A stretch of 64,000 nucleotides of DNA from Gnetum montanum (lineage: Eukaryota > Streptophyta > Gnetopsida > Gnetales > Gnetaceae), in the NCBI GenBank assembly GCA_015680685.1, contig MNCI01013908.1, positions 1,510,803-1,574,802 on the forward strand, written 5' to 3'. This document shows, in pieces, positions 1 to 11,365 of the stretch. Within the stretch, counting starts at the first letter, position 1, and each line of letters starts with the position of its first letter. The position numbers and the translations under genes are program-made. The notes beneath the pieces are model-generated. The model saw nothing but the letters and a program-made list of their open reading frames with translations, was not told the DNA's origin and ran no database searches.

Positions 1-1270
1 ACTAACCAGTTAGAAGATTACTTTCTCAACAAGCTAGGAGAAAGTTACAACAATTAAAATCTGCAACTGATAAGTGTTTACATCATACATATCCTCAAGA
101 TTTTCGTTTTTTTGAATATAATTTAAATATGTAGGTAAATATCAACATTTATATTCAATAATTATCCTTGAGACTACGTTTCATTCATCATCATTTCATT
201 TTTTTTAACACTTCACGGGTCAGCAAATACGTTAGCTTTATGGGAGGATAAATATATTTCAAATGTAAGGTTTTCTAACGCGGTTAACCGTGTTGCTTGA
301 TGCTCCTTCTGTGCGCAGCTCCCTCCCGCGATTTGTGTTGCTTCTCCACCGAACTGCTCTGTCTATTATTTCTCTGCCACCACTATACATCGGATTGGCC
401 CAAAGGTCATGATTTCCACCGTTGGTTTGTTGCTGACGGTGCCGAAACCCTGCAGCTACTTTGCTGCCGCCATCTCCATGTCTTCCGCGTCCGCCATAGC
501 TGTGTGTCATCTATTGAACTCTCCACAAACACGATTGCAGTTGGAACAGCTTTTTCGTAGTGCTCGGTATTAGTTATATTAACGGTCAAATGACTTGAAT
601 TTGTGAACCCTCGGCAATGGTGTCTTGCCCCTATTCTTGGACAGCGTCCAAGTCTGGTGCATTCGTATTTTTGTTTTGCAGTTTTGGCTCAGAACTGTCT
701 GGAGTTGCAGGCAAAGGCGTAGGCGTAGCAACCGGCTGCGTTCTGACCCTGCTTCATTCATTTTCTATAGTCTTTGGCCAGGAAATTAAGCTTACTGTGG
801 AAACAGAACAAAGAAACCCTCCATGACAAGTGTTTGGCAAAATTCCAAATAGAATATGGAGTGATTTCTGGCATTTTCTTAGTAAATTTTAGCAGCAAGC
901 ATCACTACGTTTTTGTTGCCATTGATACTGTGTTTTTCTTTTTTGTGTTTAACCCTGTTTCTGCAAGTATTCAGTAACTATTTCTTCTTAACACAGAACC
1001 CATTTTCCCTGTTCTTGGCTTCTGTAAAAATAGGACCAACATCATTTCATGCTTGATATATTTATGTGACTAGGCCCTATATGTTCTATGTCTACCACCG
1101 TTACTAAACCAGTCTAAGTTTGGTTAAATGTAATATGCTGAGATATTACATTCTTTGCCTAATGTAGGGTTAAATTAAATATGTGTTTTATCTCCATGAA
1201 ACTTATCTAAATTCCAGCACCCATTTCATTTTTATTCTTCTTAAGTAAATTGAAACTCCTGATCCATGTA
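1..1270. other. Unassigned flank with a GC-richer core (about 296-830)
   Basis: No transposon domain is recognisable here. Between about 296 and 830 base composition is more balanced than in the neighbours. Short open frames occur on both strands: an 87-codon + frame at 297-560 and an 83-codon - frame at 510-259 rich in Gly, Arg and Asn. Acceptor-like pyrimidine-AG sites lie near 318 and 681. The frames overlap and none shows a known motif, so coding cannot be claimed. It may be a low-copy remnant of host sequence or an exon/UTR fragment. From 830 to 1270 the sequence is AT-rich with nothing recognisable. Confidence 0.3.
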
Positions 1271-1279
1271 GTGGCTGAA

Positions 1280-1880
1280 AATGTGCCAACAGAAATCTTT
1301 ATTGTCACCATATTACCCATAGGAAAATGGATAGGTAGAAGCTATGAACAAAGTCATCATCAACTTGCTTAAGAAAATGCTTATCAGTAGCAAGAGGTAA
1401 TGGTATGAGCAAATACTCTATGTGCTATGGGCTTATAGAATGACATGCAGAACGACAATAGGTAAAACTCCTTATAGCCTTGTTTACAAATTTGAAGTGG
1501 TGTTACCTCTTGAGTTGCAAGTACCGTCACTTCAAATGATCTTGTCAAATGTCATAAATGAAGCTCAGAACAATGAGTCAAGGATCATCGACCTCGACTC
1601 CATACAAGAGGAGTGTACACAAACACTTGGCAGCATCAAGTGATATCAAGATAGGAAATGGCAGAAGAATCATGCAAACCTGCATCAATGGCAAATAAAA
1701 AAAGGGAACCTAGTTCTCAAAGCTGTGCATGAACATGCAAAAAAAATTTCAGCAAACTAGGAAGGCCCATTCATAGTCACAAAAGCCTACGAGAATGGAG
1801 CCTTCAAGCTAGAAAACATGGATGGTAGAGAGTTCAAAAATCATGTAAATCACCTATACTTGAAGCCATACTACATCTGA
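1280..1880 (+). pseudogene. Ty3/gypsy integrase C-terminal stub (5'-truncated element)
   Basis: The translation matches the catalytic-core end and C-terminal part of a plant Ty3/gypsy integrase. A 73-codon open stretch at 1422-1643 contains the typical IGKTPYSLVYKFEVVLPLE run, and readable sequence with stops continues to about 1880 (GPFIVTKAYENGAFKLEN, then NHLYLKPYY). The same segment occurs in the larger pol region at 21215-21810, and similarity starts at about 1280. Everything upstream (gag, protease, RT, RNase H and most of integrase) is missing. The tandem array, polypurine tract and LTR follow in the order seen at 21830-26255. This is a dead fragment; confidence in the family is high. 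Confidence 0.85.
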
Positions 1881-1898
1881 GGTAGAAGCAAGGTAAGC

Positions 1899-2285
1899 AT
1901 CCATAGTCCGCTAAGACTATAAACTAGCACAGGTAACCACAGATGGTCCGCTACAACTATAAACTAGCACAAATAGTCTACCATTACTATAAATTGGCAC
2001 AGACAGTCCACCATGACTATAAACTGGCGTAGAATGTCCACCATGATGTTAAACTGGCACAGAAGGTCTACTACGACCTTAAACTGGTCCATCCATTGTC
2101 TGCTATGATGATCAACTAGCACAGTGGTCTGCTAGGACCTTAAACTAGCACACCATGGTCTGCTAGGACCATAAACTAGTACAGCGATCTACAAGGACCT
2201 TAAACTAGCACATCACGATCTACTGGGACCTTAAACTAGTACATCTAATGGTCTACCAAAACCTTAAACTGGTTTTAGGACATAG
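1899..2285 (+). repeat. 30-bp tandem array, about 12 copies, downstream of integrase
   Basis: Units of 29-32 bp follow one another with the consensus GTCTRCTAKGACCTTAAACT followed by AGCACA. Copies differ by point changes. The array lies directly behind the integrase end, the position where Tat-lineage Ty3/gypsy elements are known to carry tandem repeats in the 3' untranslated region. The same unit recurs at 21847-22535 and, in longer forms, at 10990-11365 and 16460-16605. Confidence 0.85.
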
Positions 2286-2289
2286 TGTC

Positions 2290-3656
2290 CTCAGCATGCA
2301 TCTAGCCTACAAGCAAGTGAACATGCCTTATGCCAACACAGGGTGAGATGTTGTAGTTCCAGAACGTAGTTCATGATGCTAAGAAAACACTCTCTAGAAT
2401 ATATCCAATGCCATTTCCCTTGGCATCTTGTTGATCCTCCAGAGATGTCATTTGACATCTTGCTGACCTTCTAGAGCTACCGCTACCATTGCTTGTTGCC
2501 CTAGCAGTATCTTCCATGGTCAGCACCTGCTGCTAGAGTCCCAACACTATTGTGTCCTAGCCAGAAAGTTGCTACCCTCCATCCCCTACTCTTATTTAGG
2601 CTCAAAAGATGTTTAAAAGTTAAGCCTCTCCACTTATAGTTAAACTGCGTGATGTTTTCCTTTGGTAGGGATTCCTAAACACTCGCATCACCGCAACTCC
2701 TAGCCTCCTTAGTGCCAACCCCTCCACGTTGATGCTACCAAAACTGTTGTTGGCCTTTATGGTTTGGACGTCACATGCCTCAGCAACAACATCCATTGCT
2801 CTAGCAGTGTCCAAAGCAAGCAAGACCTTTGCCTTTGTTTTGCTTGATGGTTGTTTCTTCTAGTTTTCTCTCTGTTGTGTTTGCAGGGTAGGTATTGGAG
2901 GGGCATCGGTCGGAGGTGCATTTCTCCAGGGTGGCAGGACACTACATCATTCCAAGGTGGTTGTCCTGAGTAGCTTGGCCACTTGGAAGTGCACATCGTA
3001 TCCTCCCCCTTAACCTCCTTTACCTCATTCCTTAGACCCATAATTCTCCTTCTCACACCTCTTTTTACGAGTTTTCCCAATACTTGTAAACCCTTCCCAT
3101 ATGCTCAACTACAAAGTCCATGACATGCATAATGTAGCTCGCCACATGGGAAGCATCTCTAGGTAGGTCAAAACCCCACACAGATGTAACACAACTCATC
3201 TTGGGGAGGAAACACCTATCCTACAACAAGGTTGTTCGCAAATGAACATGGAAAAATAGTGAAAGAAAATCATAAAAGAGCAAAAGCTCAAACAAAAACC
3301 ATGCCCAAAACGAATGGTACATCAGCTGTTTCACAAATGGCACATCAGCTATTTCGCAATGACTATCTCTAAGAATTATGACGAGAGGTCTGAAGCCTGC
3401 ACAAGAAAGATGCCCATGCATATCGACTTCCTCACAAGCACTCCAATGAGGGACCATACTATGCTACATCTTTCCCTTCTTGAAACTGTCCTCGGAGATC
3501 CACCCTTTCCCCTTCCCCTATATGACTATCCTAGCACTCTCGAGCATAGCTAAGTAACATCTGGATGATTACTAAAGAGCGATGTTAGTGTCCTGTCTTT
3601 CGTGGTGTTTCATATTCTTTGTTGGCGTCTCTCAGGCCCGTTCTCCAAACTTTGAC
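2290..3656. other. 3' untranslated spacer with decayed opposite-strand frame
   Basis: This stretch is homologous by eye to 22540-23972 (shared landmarks: GTAGTTCCAGAA, GATCCTC.AGAGAT, ATGTAACACAA.CTCATCTTG). On the - strand 3080-2757 reads as 107 codons beginning with a basic, coiled-coil-like segment (KRGVRRRIMGLRNEVKEVKG). The matching stretch at 23400-22877 is also partly open on the - strand. This may be the relic of a short opposite-strand accessory frame; it is not enough for a gene call. Confidence 0.4.
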
Positions 3657-3669
3657 AAAGAGGGGCCAG
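3657..3669 (+). promoter_or_regulatory. Polypurine tract before LTR
   Basis: AAAGAGGGGCCAG sits immediately before TGAAAC, the LTR start. The same tract precedes the LTR at 23986. It is the expected primer site for plus-strand DNA synthesis and fixes the LTR boundary. Confidence 0.8.
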
Positions 3670-4041
3670 TGAAACACCATAAAATTTTAGGACTCTCATG
3701 TTCTAGCAGAGTCTTGAAATTTAGGCAAGGATTTTCACAAGTGCAGCATCGTTCTGGCTCACACTGAGGATCTAGTCTAACAACGTTTCTACTTCCGATA
3801 TTGGCGGGCTTGCCGGGCTCACCAACCTGCCCAAATGGATAGTTGGCCCAGCTGATAGTATACACAGAGATCATGCTAAGAGCTATCAGGAGTGTTTGGG
3901 ATGAGCAAAATAGTTCATCAAGTTTTCTAGTGGAGACGTAGCGTAGCATAGCAAGCCTTTGAAAAAACCAATCAAGCATCTAGATTACAAGTTTTAGCAA
4001 GATGTTCGCACAAGGCAAAGTTAGAATTCGGCCAACATAGG

Positions 4042-4426
4042 GTGCTATGCTACATAGCGTAGCATAGCGTAGCAAGAGTGAGACATGTAAAGACCCCTCT
4101 TCAAAGCTGCTTCAGCAAAAAAGGATTGCATTTAACAAAATTTTGGGTTCCAAAACTACCCTGTCTTAGTTAGCCTTTGAACCACAAGTAAAGTTTTCTT
4201 CTAAAACTCCATAGGTTTGACAAAAATGCATGTTACATTGGTTGTTATGCTATGCTATGCTACATAGCGTAGCATAGCATAGCAAAGGTGCAAATCAATG
4301 AAGTTCTCCAAAGATTAACTTGGCATGCACCAAGGCTTCTAGTGAATGCTGTCGAATCCAACGAAATTTTCCTACTTAGACCGATGACTATGCTATGCTA
4401 CGCTACATAGCGTAGCATAGTGTAGC
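4042..4426 (+). repeat. Palindrome cluster in LTR U3 (GCTACGCTA / TAGCGTAGC)
   Basis: Three stem-loop-capable units lie at about 4042-4074, 4245-4284 and 4389-4426. The best is 4393-4405 paired with 4408-4420: 13-bp arms CTATGCTACGCTA and TAGCGTAGCATAG around a 2-nt centre. Related units occur in the other Tat-type LTRs at 17150-17180, 17268-17290, 17460-17495, 17603-17626, 24640-24662, 24840-24875 and 25030-25120. All lie upstream of the TATA box. Confidence 0.85.
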
Positions 4427-4885
4427 AAGCAGCTATGCTATGTCAATATGCTAGATAGTGTAATTGAACTAGTGGCTACATTGTGCTATGCTACAATAAT
4501 GTGCTAAATAGCATAAGTGATGCAAAGTTGATAGAGGCATCAGGACATCTTCAGCTAGCTCTACAGCTTGTTAGTAATAACTAAGCTCGCCGTGATCAGC
4601 AACTTTGTTCCACTTTGGCATACCGCTTAGTCCATCCCCCAAACTTTGTTGCTACACTTGATCCTATTCATAAGGATAAGGAAGATGTAGCCCTGGGGTA
4701 GGGACTTCATTTCTACTTACATTGTTCGCTCATAGGATTCCAGCATGTGCAGCTTCAACAACGTGGTTACAGCGTAGCAAAGCTTGCAACTAGCACAACA
4801 CACCTACATGGTACCATCATGTTTGCATGTTGTGGGGTCTAGGACATGTGGTAGCTAGGCCTCACTTCTCGTCTACTCCTAGCCC

Positions 4886-4893
4886 TATAAATA
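4886..4893 (+). promoter_or_regulatory. LTR TATA box, copy 1
   Basis: TATAAATA in the context CCCTATAAATACC. It is followed about 20 bp downstream by the conserved GCTCAAAGGGTTGGC, probably at or just after the transcription start. The same arrangement occurs in all Tat-type LTRs here. Confidence 0.75.
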
Positions 4894-5444
4894 CCTTTGC
4901 AAACAATGCTCAAAGGGTTGGCTTTTTTTCGGGTTGGATTTTTGACAAGAAAAAAGGAATCAGTATCTTTGCATTAACAAGAGCAGTTGGCTTGTTGGCA
5001 TTCGGCATTGACTAGCATAGTTGGCATTTTTCCTTGAGCACTCTAGTTACTCTTGATTCCTCCATGTGCCTTTGGCAGCGTTATATAACTTGTTATACAT
5101 CTTTCAAACCAGATAAAGAATCGAAGCCACGATCTTGAAGCACTAGATTCTCTCACTCTAGTTTGCTTTACGTTTCTATTTATTATCATCGTATTTTGCA
5201 TCATCTTCATCCTGTTGCATTTAATAATCAACATATTATGTTACGAGCATCATTTTCAAAGTAGAACATTTATGTAAGGTTAAGATTACACTAGTTAAGT
5301 CCCTGTCTGATCGACTAGACTGTTCAAGACACTCTGAGTCCCTTTTCTCTAGCACGGTCCTCACACGGATCTAGGGTTAAATTATTTCACTTGGTAACCT
5401 CTTGGTGTTCCAGCCACATGTTTTTGGCCACTAAATAGTTGAGA

Positions 5445-6478
5445 GCAACATTTTGCTTTGCTTTTTGCATCCCTTGTCAAGTCCCAAAATTGTCTCTACA
5501 CTTGACCCTACTCATAAGAGAGGGAAGACATAGTCCCGAAGCATAAGCTTCATTTTATATTTTTCATAGCCATTTTTTGTAAAAATGTGGAAGTCCCTTG
5601 TATTCTGGCACATGCAGTCCAGACAATATGGTCACATCTTAGCAGGTGTTCCATTCCCATCCTCATTCCACTCAGCGTAGCACATCAGCATAGCACCACA
5701 CTTTTAGCATGGCACACCAACATGACACCTTCATGTTCAAGTTATGTGTTACCCAAGACATGTGGCATCCAAGCCACGCCTCTCTCCCACTCTTGGCCCT
5801 ATAAATACCCTACCAAACCATGTTCAAAGGGTTGGATTTTTTGGCAATTGGCTTTTGGCAGTTGGCTTCTAGCAACAAGCTTTGACAAAGAGATTGTTAA
5901 ATAGAAGGTCGATAAACACCAAATCCTAGCAGTAGCACTTCCCAGATCTCTCTTCAACCCAACGTAGCAGCTCTTAATCCAGTAAGCATCAACTCATTGA
6001 TTCCTGTTAGCACCCCATTGGTGGTAATCTAGGAGTTGTGACCATATTGTTCCGTTGTCAGCTGTGCCTACCTAGTACTGCACACCAGTTGTATACATTC
6101 ATCAGCCAAACAAAGATCAGATCCCCCAATTTTGGGGTGGTGTATTCCCTCACCTAAATTCTCATTCTATTTTTTCTACAATGTATATGTTGCATTTTTG
6201 TGTACTTGTTCATGCTTATTATCATGGTTACATACTTTGATATGTTTCTATTTTTTCGCACCCCACATTTTCTTCCATTTCAATCTCAGCGTATTGCATT
6301 TTAAAATTACTATTTGCATACAGTTATTGTACATGACATAAGTCCCTGACTAATCAACCAGATCATTCAGGGCACCCCAATTCCATTTTCTCCAGCATTG
6401 CCCTCACATGAATTCAGGGTTAGGCTATACGCCCAATCACCTCTCAATGTTCCAGCCACTGACATTTTCAGACGTCAT
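5445..6478 (+). mobile_element. Tat-type LTR, copy 2, 5'-truncated; 5' LTR of the gag element
   Basis: The last kilobase of an LTR, closely matching 25200-26255 (same run from TTGCATCCCTTGTCAAGTC to the CCAGCCACTGACATTTTC end). It has its own TATA box at 5800-5807. The 5' part, including the palindromes, is missing; the break abuts the end of LTR copy 1. A primer-binding-like site follows, so it served as a 5' LTR. Confidence 0.75.
5800..5807 (+). promoter_or_regulatory. LTR TATA box, copy 2
   Basis: TATAAATA in GCCCTATAAATACCC, then the GTTCAAAGGGTTGGATTTTT block. Same layout as the box at 4886. Confidence 0.7.
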
Positions 6479-6485
6479 AATTTTT

Positions 6486-6503
6486 TGGTGCTAGAGGGAG
6501 GGC
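6486..6503 (+). promoter_or_regulatory. Candidate tRNA primer-binding site
   Basis: TGGTGCTAGAGGGAGGG begins a few bases after the LTR end, the position and TGG start expected for a primer-binding site. It is neither the tRNA-iMet site (TGGTATCAGAGC) nor the tRNA-Asp site seen at 37743. The tRNA was not identified. Confidence 0.55.
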
Positions 6504-6696
6504 TTGAACCTCCATGTCTCTTCCATGTGTCATAGGTAATCTTGCATGCTGTATGTACCCAATCACCTACTAGTGTAGATGTGACACCCCTATAGTTGTC
6601 TACGCACCAGGTGGTGTGGATTGGTTGCCATGACGGTTCCTCTGGAACCTTGTAGGATGAAAGCCTTAAACTGTCTACTGTGGTACGCTGCATATT

Positions 6697-6955
6697 CACT
6701 ACATTACACTACCTACGTTTTGTGTAGTGTAGCAACCCTATCAGTGTAGTGGTTCCTAAACTATCTACTACGTTCAGCTGCCTATCTACTACGTTACATT
6801 ACCTACATCCTATGTAGCATAGCAACCTTGTCAGTGTACCAGTTCCCAAACTATCTACTATCTTATACTACCTATCTACTGCATTACACTACCTACATTT
6901 TGTGTAGTGTAGTGGCCTTTCCGGTGTAGTGGTTTCTCTCAGTGTAGCAAGAGAA
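6697..6955 (+). repeat. Tandem repeat of about 88 bp in the 5' leader, 3 copies
   Basis: Three units begin at about 6697, 6786 and 6874 (CTACTACRTTACAYTACCTAC ... GTGTAGTGTAGC). Each has short inverted segments (CACTAC / GTAGTG). The array lies between the primer site and the first gag codons. Confidence 0.7.
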
Positions 6956-7072
6956 ACATCGAAGAAAACTATCTTTTCAGCATTTTCAGATGCCCCCAGT
7001 TTCAATCTATTTTCTCTATAGTTTTAGACCTTAACCATTTAATGAAAAATTTACTATTCACATATCTAAAAA

Positions 7073-9465
7073 ATGAATCTTGTTACCACCCTAGTTCCTA
7101 CTGTGAGTGTGGAGGTGTCTTACTTTGCTCCACACATGGTGGATCCTAACAAATTGCCTAACCCAATGTGGGTGTCGTGACAGTCTCTTAGACTATAGCA
7201 TCAATTGCCTGAATGTCTGCCTCAAGACGCAGAGTGATATAACTTCTTATGTGCCAAGATCCAAGCAAAACTACCATTAGATCATCATGAATTTGAGGAA
7301 AAATGTAACTTTGAAATTATTCACTGGAACGGAAGAGAATTCATTCCCACTTCTAATATCACTATTCCACTCACAAAAATTTACCAATGGCTTTTAAGAC
7401 AACTTTTAAAATTGAGAAAATCAAGAGAACGGGACACAACATCTCACTATGATGAACCTTTTCATGATGGCCAAGAGGAGTTAGACTTCCATTTTGAAGA
7501 TGGTGGTCCAATCTATCCTACAACTGTCCCTTCCACTTCTGTCGTTCATTCACACCAACCACAATTTTCTACCACTTTTGCTACTCCTACAACACTGCCG
7601 CAACCTAGACCCTCTTTGGTGATGGGCAGTCATCAAATTTTTTCAACGTATCAGCATGCATGCCCTTCAATCTTATTCCCTGTTAATCATTCTTCCTAGT
7701 CTATCCAAGCTCTACACACAACGTCTATGATGCCCACACTTCCATATGTGCATACCATGCCCACATCACAACCACATGTAGGTTCCATTTCTATCCCCTC
7801 CTCTATACCCATACCACCATCAGTAGTAGGCCCAACCTCAACTGCATGGTAGACAATAACAACTTCCTTTCCCACATCCCAAATGTCTCACGTGCCACAA
7901 TACACAAAGCCCCAAACATACCAAGTTCCACATGTAATGCAACCAAACACGAGGTTTTGGGCTACCCTAGAAATTGGGTAGGTAACCATCCCTACAGTGC
8001 CACCAATAGTAGCTACTCCAACGACACCACCCACTAGGTTGTGGGTTGCTCAAACAACACCACTAGCAGGAGCTATTCTGATAGCACCCCAATGGGATTG
8101 GCAGCTACACCAACAACATCATTAGTGATGGCTGCTTCAATAGCTTCCCAACCCTTTGTAACGCCCCTGGGTCTAGACCAAGCCTTTTAGATAATCCAAA
8201 CCCTCACCGAGGAAATTAAATGGCTCAAAGCCGTCAATTCTAAATCTATTCAAGTCATGGACTTCTACCAAGATGACCTGATCAGTCCAGTTGTTTCCAT
8301 CCTTACATTGCCTCTTTAGGTACAACTTCCCCAATTTACAAAATATAATGGGAAAGGCGATCTGAATGCTCACTTGGTCACTTTCATGTTTGAATCCTTG
8401 TTACTACAATCGTGGCTCCATGCCACCATCTACATTTTCACCATGTCCCTAATAGGCAAGGCCTTAGACTGGTACCGTGTGCTTCCCCATGCCTCTATCT
8501 TAACATTAGAAGAATTTCTAAGCCAATTCATGACTCATTTTAAGTATAACTTGAAATCGGAAGTCACTTTAGATCAACTCATGAGCATTAAACAAGAGGC
8601 ATTGGAATCTGTACAAAAATTCATACAACGTTGGAGTGCTACACTAAATAAAATACGTGAACCAATTGCTAAGGCCCACTTGCTAGCTATTTTAAAAGGA
8701 GAAATAAAAAATTTTATCAAATCCAAACTATATTATTTGGCTCCACATTCCCTTAGCCAAGCATTCGCTGAAACTAAAAGCATTCAAGATGCGGTGGAGG
8801 CTAGTAGAGATCCAACCTATGTAGCCTATAAAAAAACACATACAAAGAAAGACAAGGAGAAAGGGAAGACCACAGTAACCATGGTGGATATTGTGGCTAA
8901 TGAGACCAAGTCTAACAATAGTAAAAAGACCACCACAATACCTAAAGCCTCCACTAGCACAACACCCAACTCCAGTAGCACTAGTTAGCCCTTAGCATTA
9001 ACACCTACAATGCAAACTTCGTCAAGGAAAAATTTTGAGCGCAAGGATCACTCAAAATATACCCCGTTACCAATTAATCCTTCAAAGCTTTTGAGTCAAT
9101 TGCTGGGGGCCAAGAATATCCAACACAAATAGATGTCAAAGAAGGTCCTTAAGCATCACCAAAGCTACTATGAAGTCCTTCAAGATCCCTCCTTGGCTAT
9201 GCCTAATGAACCACTAGTACCCAGGAACTTCAAGCTAGAGTGTTTTTGCAATTATCATTAATTGTGTGGACATGATATAGATTATTTCTTAGCACTAAAA
9301 GATGATATCCAACAAATGATCGATCAAGGCAAGTTGGTCTTGGATGAGAGTAGTCGTGTCCAGCCTAAAAATCAATCGATGAACATTTACAAAGAGCCTT
9401 CGAATGCTAAAAATGCAAGTTACACTGTGAATTCCATTGGCATTGATGATAACGTAGAACCATAA
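7073..9465 (+). pseudogene. gag: Tat-type Gag (decayed)
   Basis: A structural polyprotein reading with stops and frame changes. The first ATG of the readable region is at 7073 (MNLVTTLVPTVSVEVSYFAP). A Pro/Thr/Ser-rich section follows at about 7500-8160. The capsid-like domain is best kept in the 204-codon open frame 8374-8988 (GKALDWYRVLPHASILTLEE, then QRWSATLNKI), as in the Retrotrans_gag family. A Lys-rich tail follows. At 9240-9335 lies a zinc-binding segment of the CxxYHxxxGHxxxxxxxLK type found in plant Ty3 Gag, with one stop inside (C-N-Y-H ... GHDIDYFLALKDD). No intact product is possible. Confidence 0.85.
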
Positions 9466-9536
9466 CATGAACCATTTGTGGTTCATGTACCCCCCCTCCC
9501 CCACCCCACAATGCTGAAGCTTCAACAATAACCAGG

Positions 9537-10886
9537 TTGAAAATCCCCTTTGTTGTTAGGGCCTCTCCCCAGACATCTATTGCACCTTCTGTACTTAAAA
9601 CTACATCATGTCCCACTACAACAATGTCAGTACCATTTGTTATCAAGGTGCCAAAGCATATAAGTTCCCCTACTACCCAAAGTCAAGTGACAAGCACTGC
9701 GTCTCAACCTCCTCATCTAAAGAAACACAAAGAACATCTAGTAGATAAGTTGGCTAGAGAACTCACTGCATTGGGGCCCCCTAAGCCCACCCCCTTGTCT
9801 GCAATTCCCATGACCTCTTAATCATCATCCATTAGTGGCAACACATACATGCAACCATCATCCTCTAATTTAAAAAATCTGACTATCCAACCAAAGCCAC
9901 TCCCCCTAGGGAGATTCATCTTCTAGGGTGCATAGAAGAAGAAAATGTTAATAAACAATTAGACAGTGGGCAAGACTTCCTAAATGCACTTTCACAGGTT
10001 AAACAGGCCTTGAAACAAAAGAACACAAGATTAAGCTTGTATGACTTAATAATGACCTCTACCATGCATTGTGAGGCTTTGGTTCGCATGTTAGCATCTA
10101 TTTCTATTAGTGAAAACATGCCAACCTAAGAGAAAGCTATCCACATTGTTATGCTTCTCTCTGTGGCTAAAAAACCACGGCCAAACCAGTTAACATTTCA
10201 CAACAAATCCATCAAAGATGACCCTAAAAAGGGTCAAGTGACCACCACCCCCATGTTTATCACCATTTCAGTAGGTTAGTATAAAATTTTCAGAGTACAC
10301 ATTGATGACAGGGCTACCACCAATGTGATACCATTCCCCATAGTGGACAAGTTGGGCCTATTACATCAAATCAAGCCCAGAGCAACCTCATGCTTAAAGT
10401 CATCCAATGGGGCATGTGTCATGGTCAAGGGGACTATTAGCATCAACTTCGTAGCAGGGGACTAGTTTCCCACTAGCATAGTATTTATTGTGGTAGAAGA
10501 GATGCCTAGGTTTAACCTGATCTTGGCAAGATCGTGGTTAGCCCAACTAAGAGCTATCTCCTCACCCATACACCAAGAGATCCACTTACCCTACGTGGAT
10601 GGGGAGGTGGTGATCTTTGGTGATGAAGTAGCTCCCTGAGCCATAAACAATATAGATGTGGAGCAAGGATTAGAGATAGAAATCTTTGAAAATAAATCAC
10701 CCATCCGTGCTAAAATTCCATTTTTGACAAATAAGCCATCCAAAATTGTTGACTTAAATGAAGAAACCACATGGGCCAAATTACCCTTCCAAACAGTAGA
10801 TGATAGCGTAGAGGAATACCACCGCAAGGCTTCCCGAGCCTATGCCTTACCTAACCCACGTTGGATTAGGAAAAACTTTCATGACT
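9537..10886 (+). pseudogene. Tat-type aspartic protease and flanking linker (decayed)
   Basis: Readable sequence in more than one frame. The protease core runs about 10200-10640. The active-site loop is at 10299-10320 (HIDDRATTNVIP, an altered form of the usual DxGA/S). The conserved second motif is at 10521-10560 (LILARSWLAQLRAISSPIHQ, compare the common ILGRPWL). The linker continues to a stop at 10886 in the 76-codon frame 10658-10888. In an intact element RT would follow. Here a tandem repeat and an opposite-strand gene come next, and RT sequence resumes only at 18484. Confidence 0.8.
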
Positions 10887-10989
10887 AAATTTTACCTCCA
10901 CTTTGCTTCAATAAATTTTATACTTCTATTTGCATGATTTCCATTTTGCATTAAGTTTGCTATTTGCATTGTCCTTGTCGCTAGCATTA

Positions 10990-11365
10990 GTTAAAGCTAT
11001 TACATCCTGGAATGTCCTTAAACTACCATCACGACCTGCTAAGGCCTAAAATTAGCAACACCACTTTTGAAAATCACCTTACACATGGCCTAGAATGACC
11101 TTAAACTATCGCTACGACCTACCAAGGCCTAAAACTGACAACCCCACTCTCAAAATTATATTACGTACAACTTAAAATGGCCTTAAAGAAGCAACAGCCT
11201 AGAATGGCCTTAGACTACCATCATAGCCCACTAAGGCCTAAAATTAGCAACATCATTTTTGAAGATTACTTCACATATGGCCCAAAATAGCCTAAAACTA
11301 GTGATGGCCCAAAATGGCCTAAAACTAGCAATGTCCTGAAATGGCCTTAAACTGGAGCATGGGGC
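10990..11365 (+). repeat. Tandem repeat of about 82 bp, left border of the opposite-strand module
   Basis: Four to five diverged copies of GGCCTTAAACTACCATCACG with a partner CTAAGGCCTAAAATTAGCAAC. The core GACCTTAAACTAGCA is that of the 30-bp arrays at 1899 and 21847. Here it is embedded in longer units. Confidence 0.75.

Larger units (their letters stand above)
3670..5430 (+). mobile_element. Tat-type Ty3/gypsy LTR, copy 1 (3' LTR of the integrase stub)
   Basis: It starts TGAAACACCATAAAATTTTA directly after the polypurine tract and ends near the shared GTGTTCCAGCCAC block. It aligns by eye with 16859-18483 along its length: the 5' start, palindrome cluster, TATA box followed by GCTCAAAGGGTTGGCTTTTT, and the AAGTCCCTGTCTGATC block. 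The right end is within a few bases of 5430. A second LTR body with its own TATA box begins about 15 bp later. Confidence 0.8.

Noticed and set aside
1899-2285. CRISPR-like array of regular repeats
   Set aside because: Units are contiguous, without unique spacers, and belong to a retrotransposon 3' region in plant DNA.
3632-3979. 115-codon - strand frame within LTR copy 1
   Set aside because: Not preserved in the homologous LTRs at 16859 and 23986; a chance frame.
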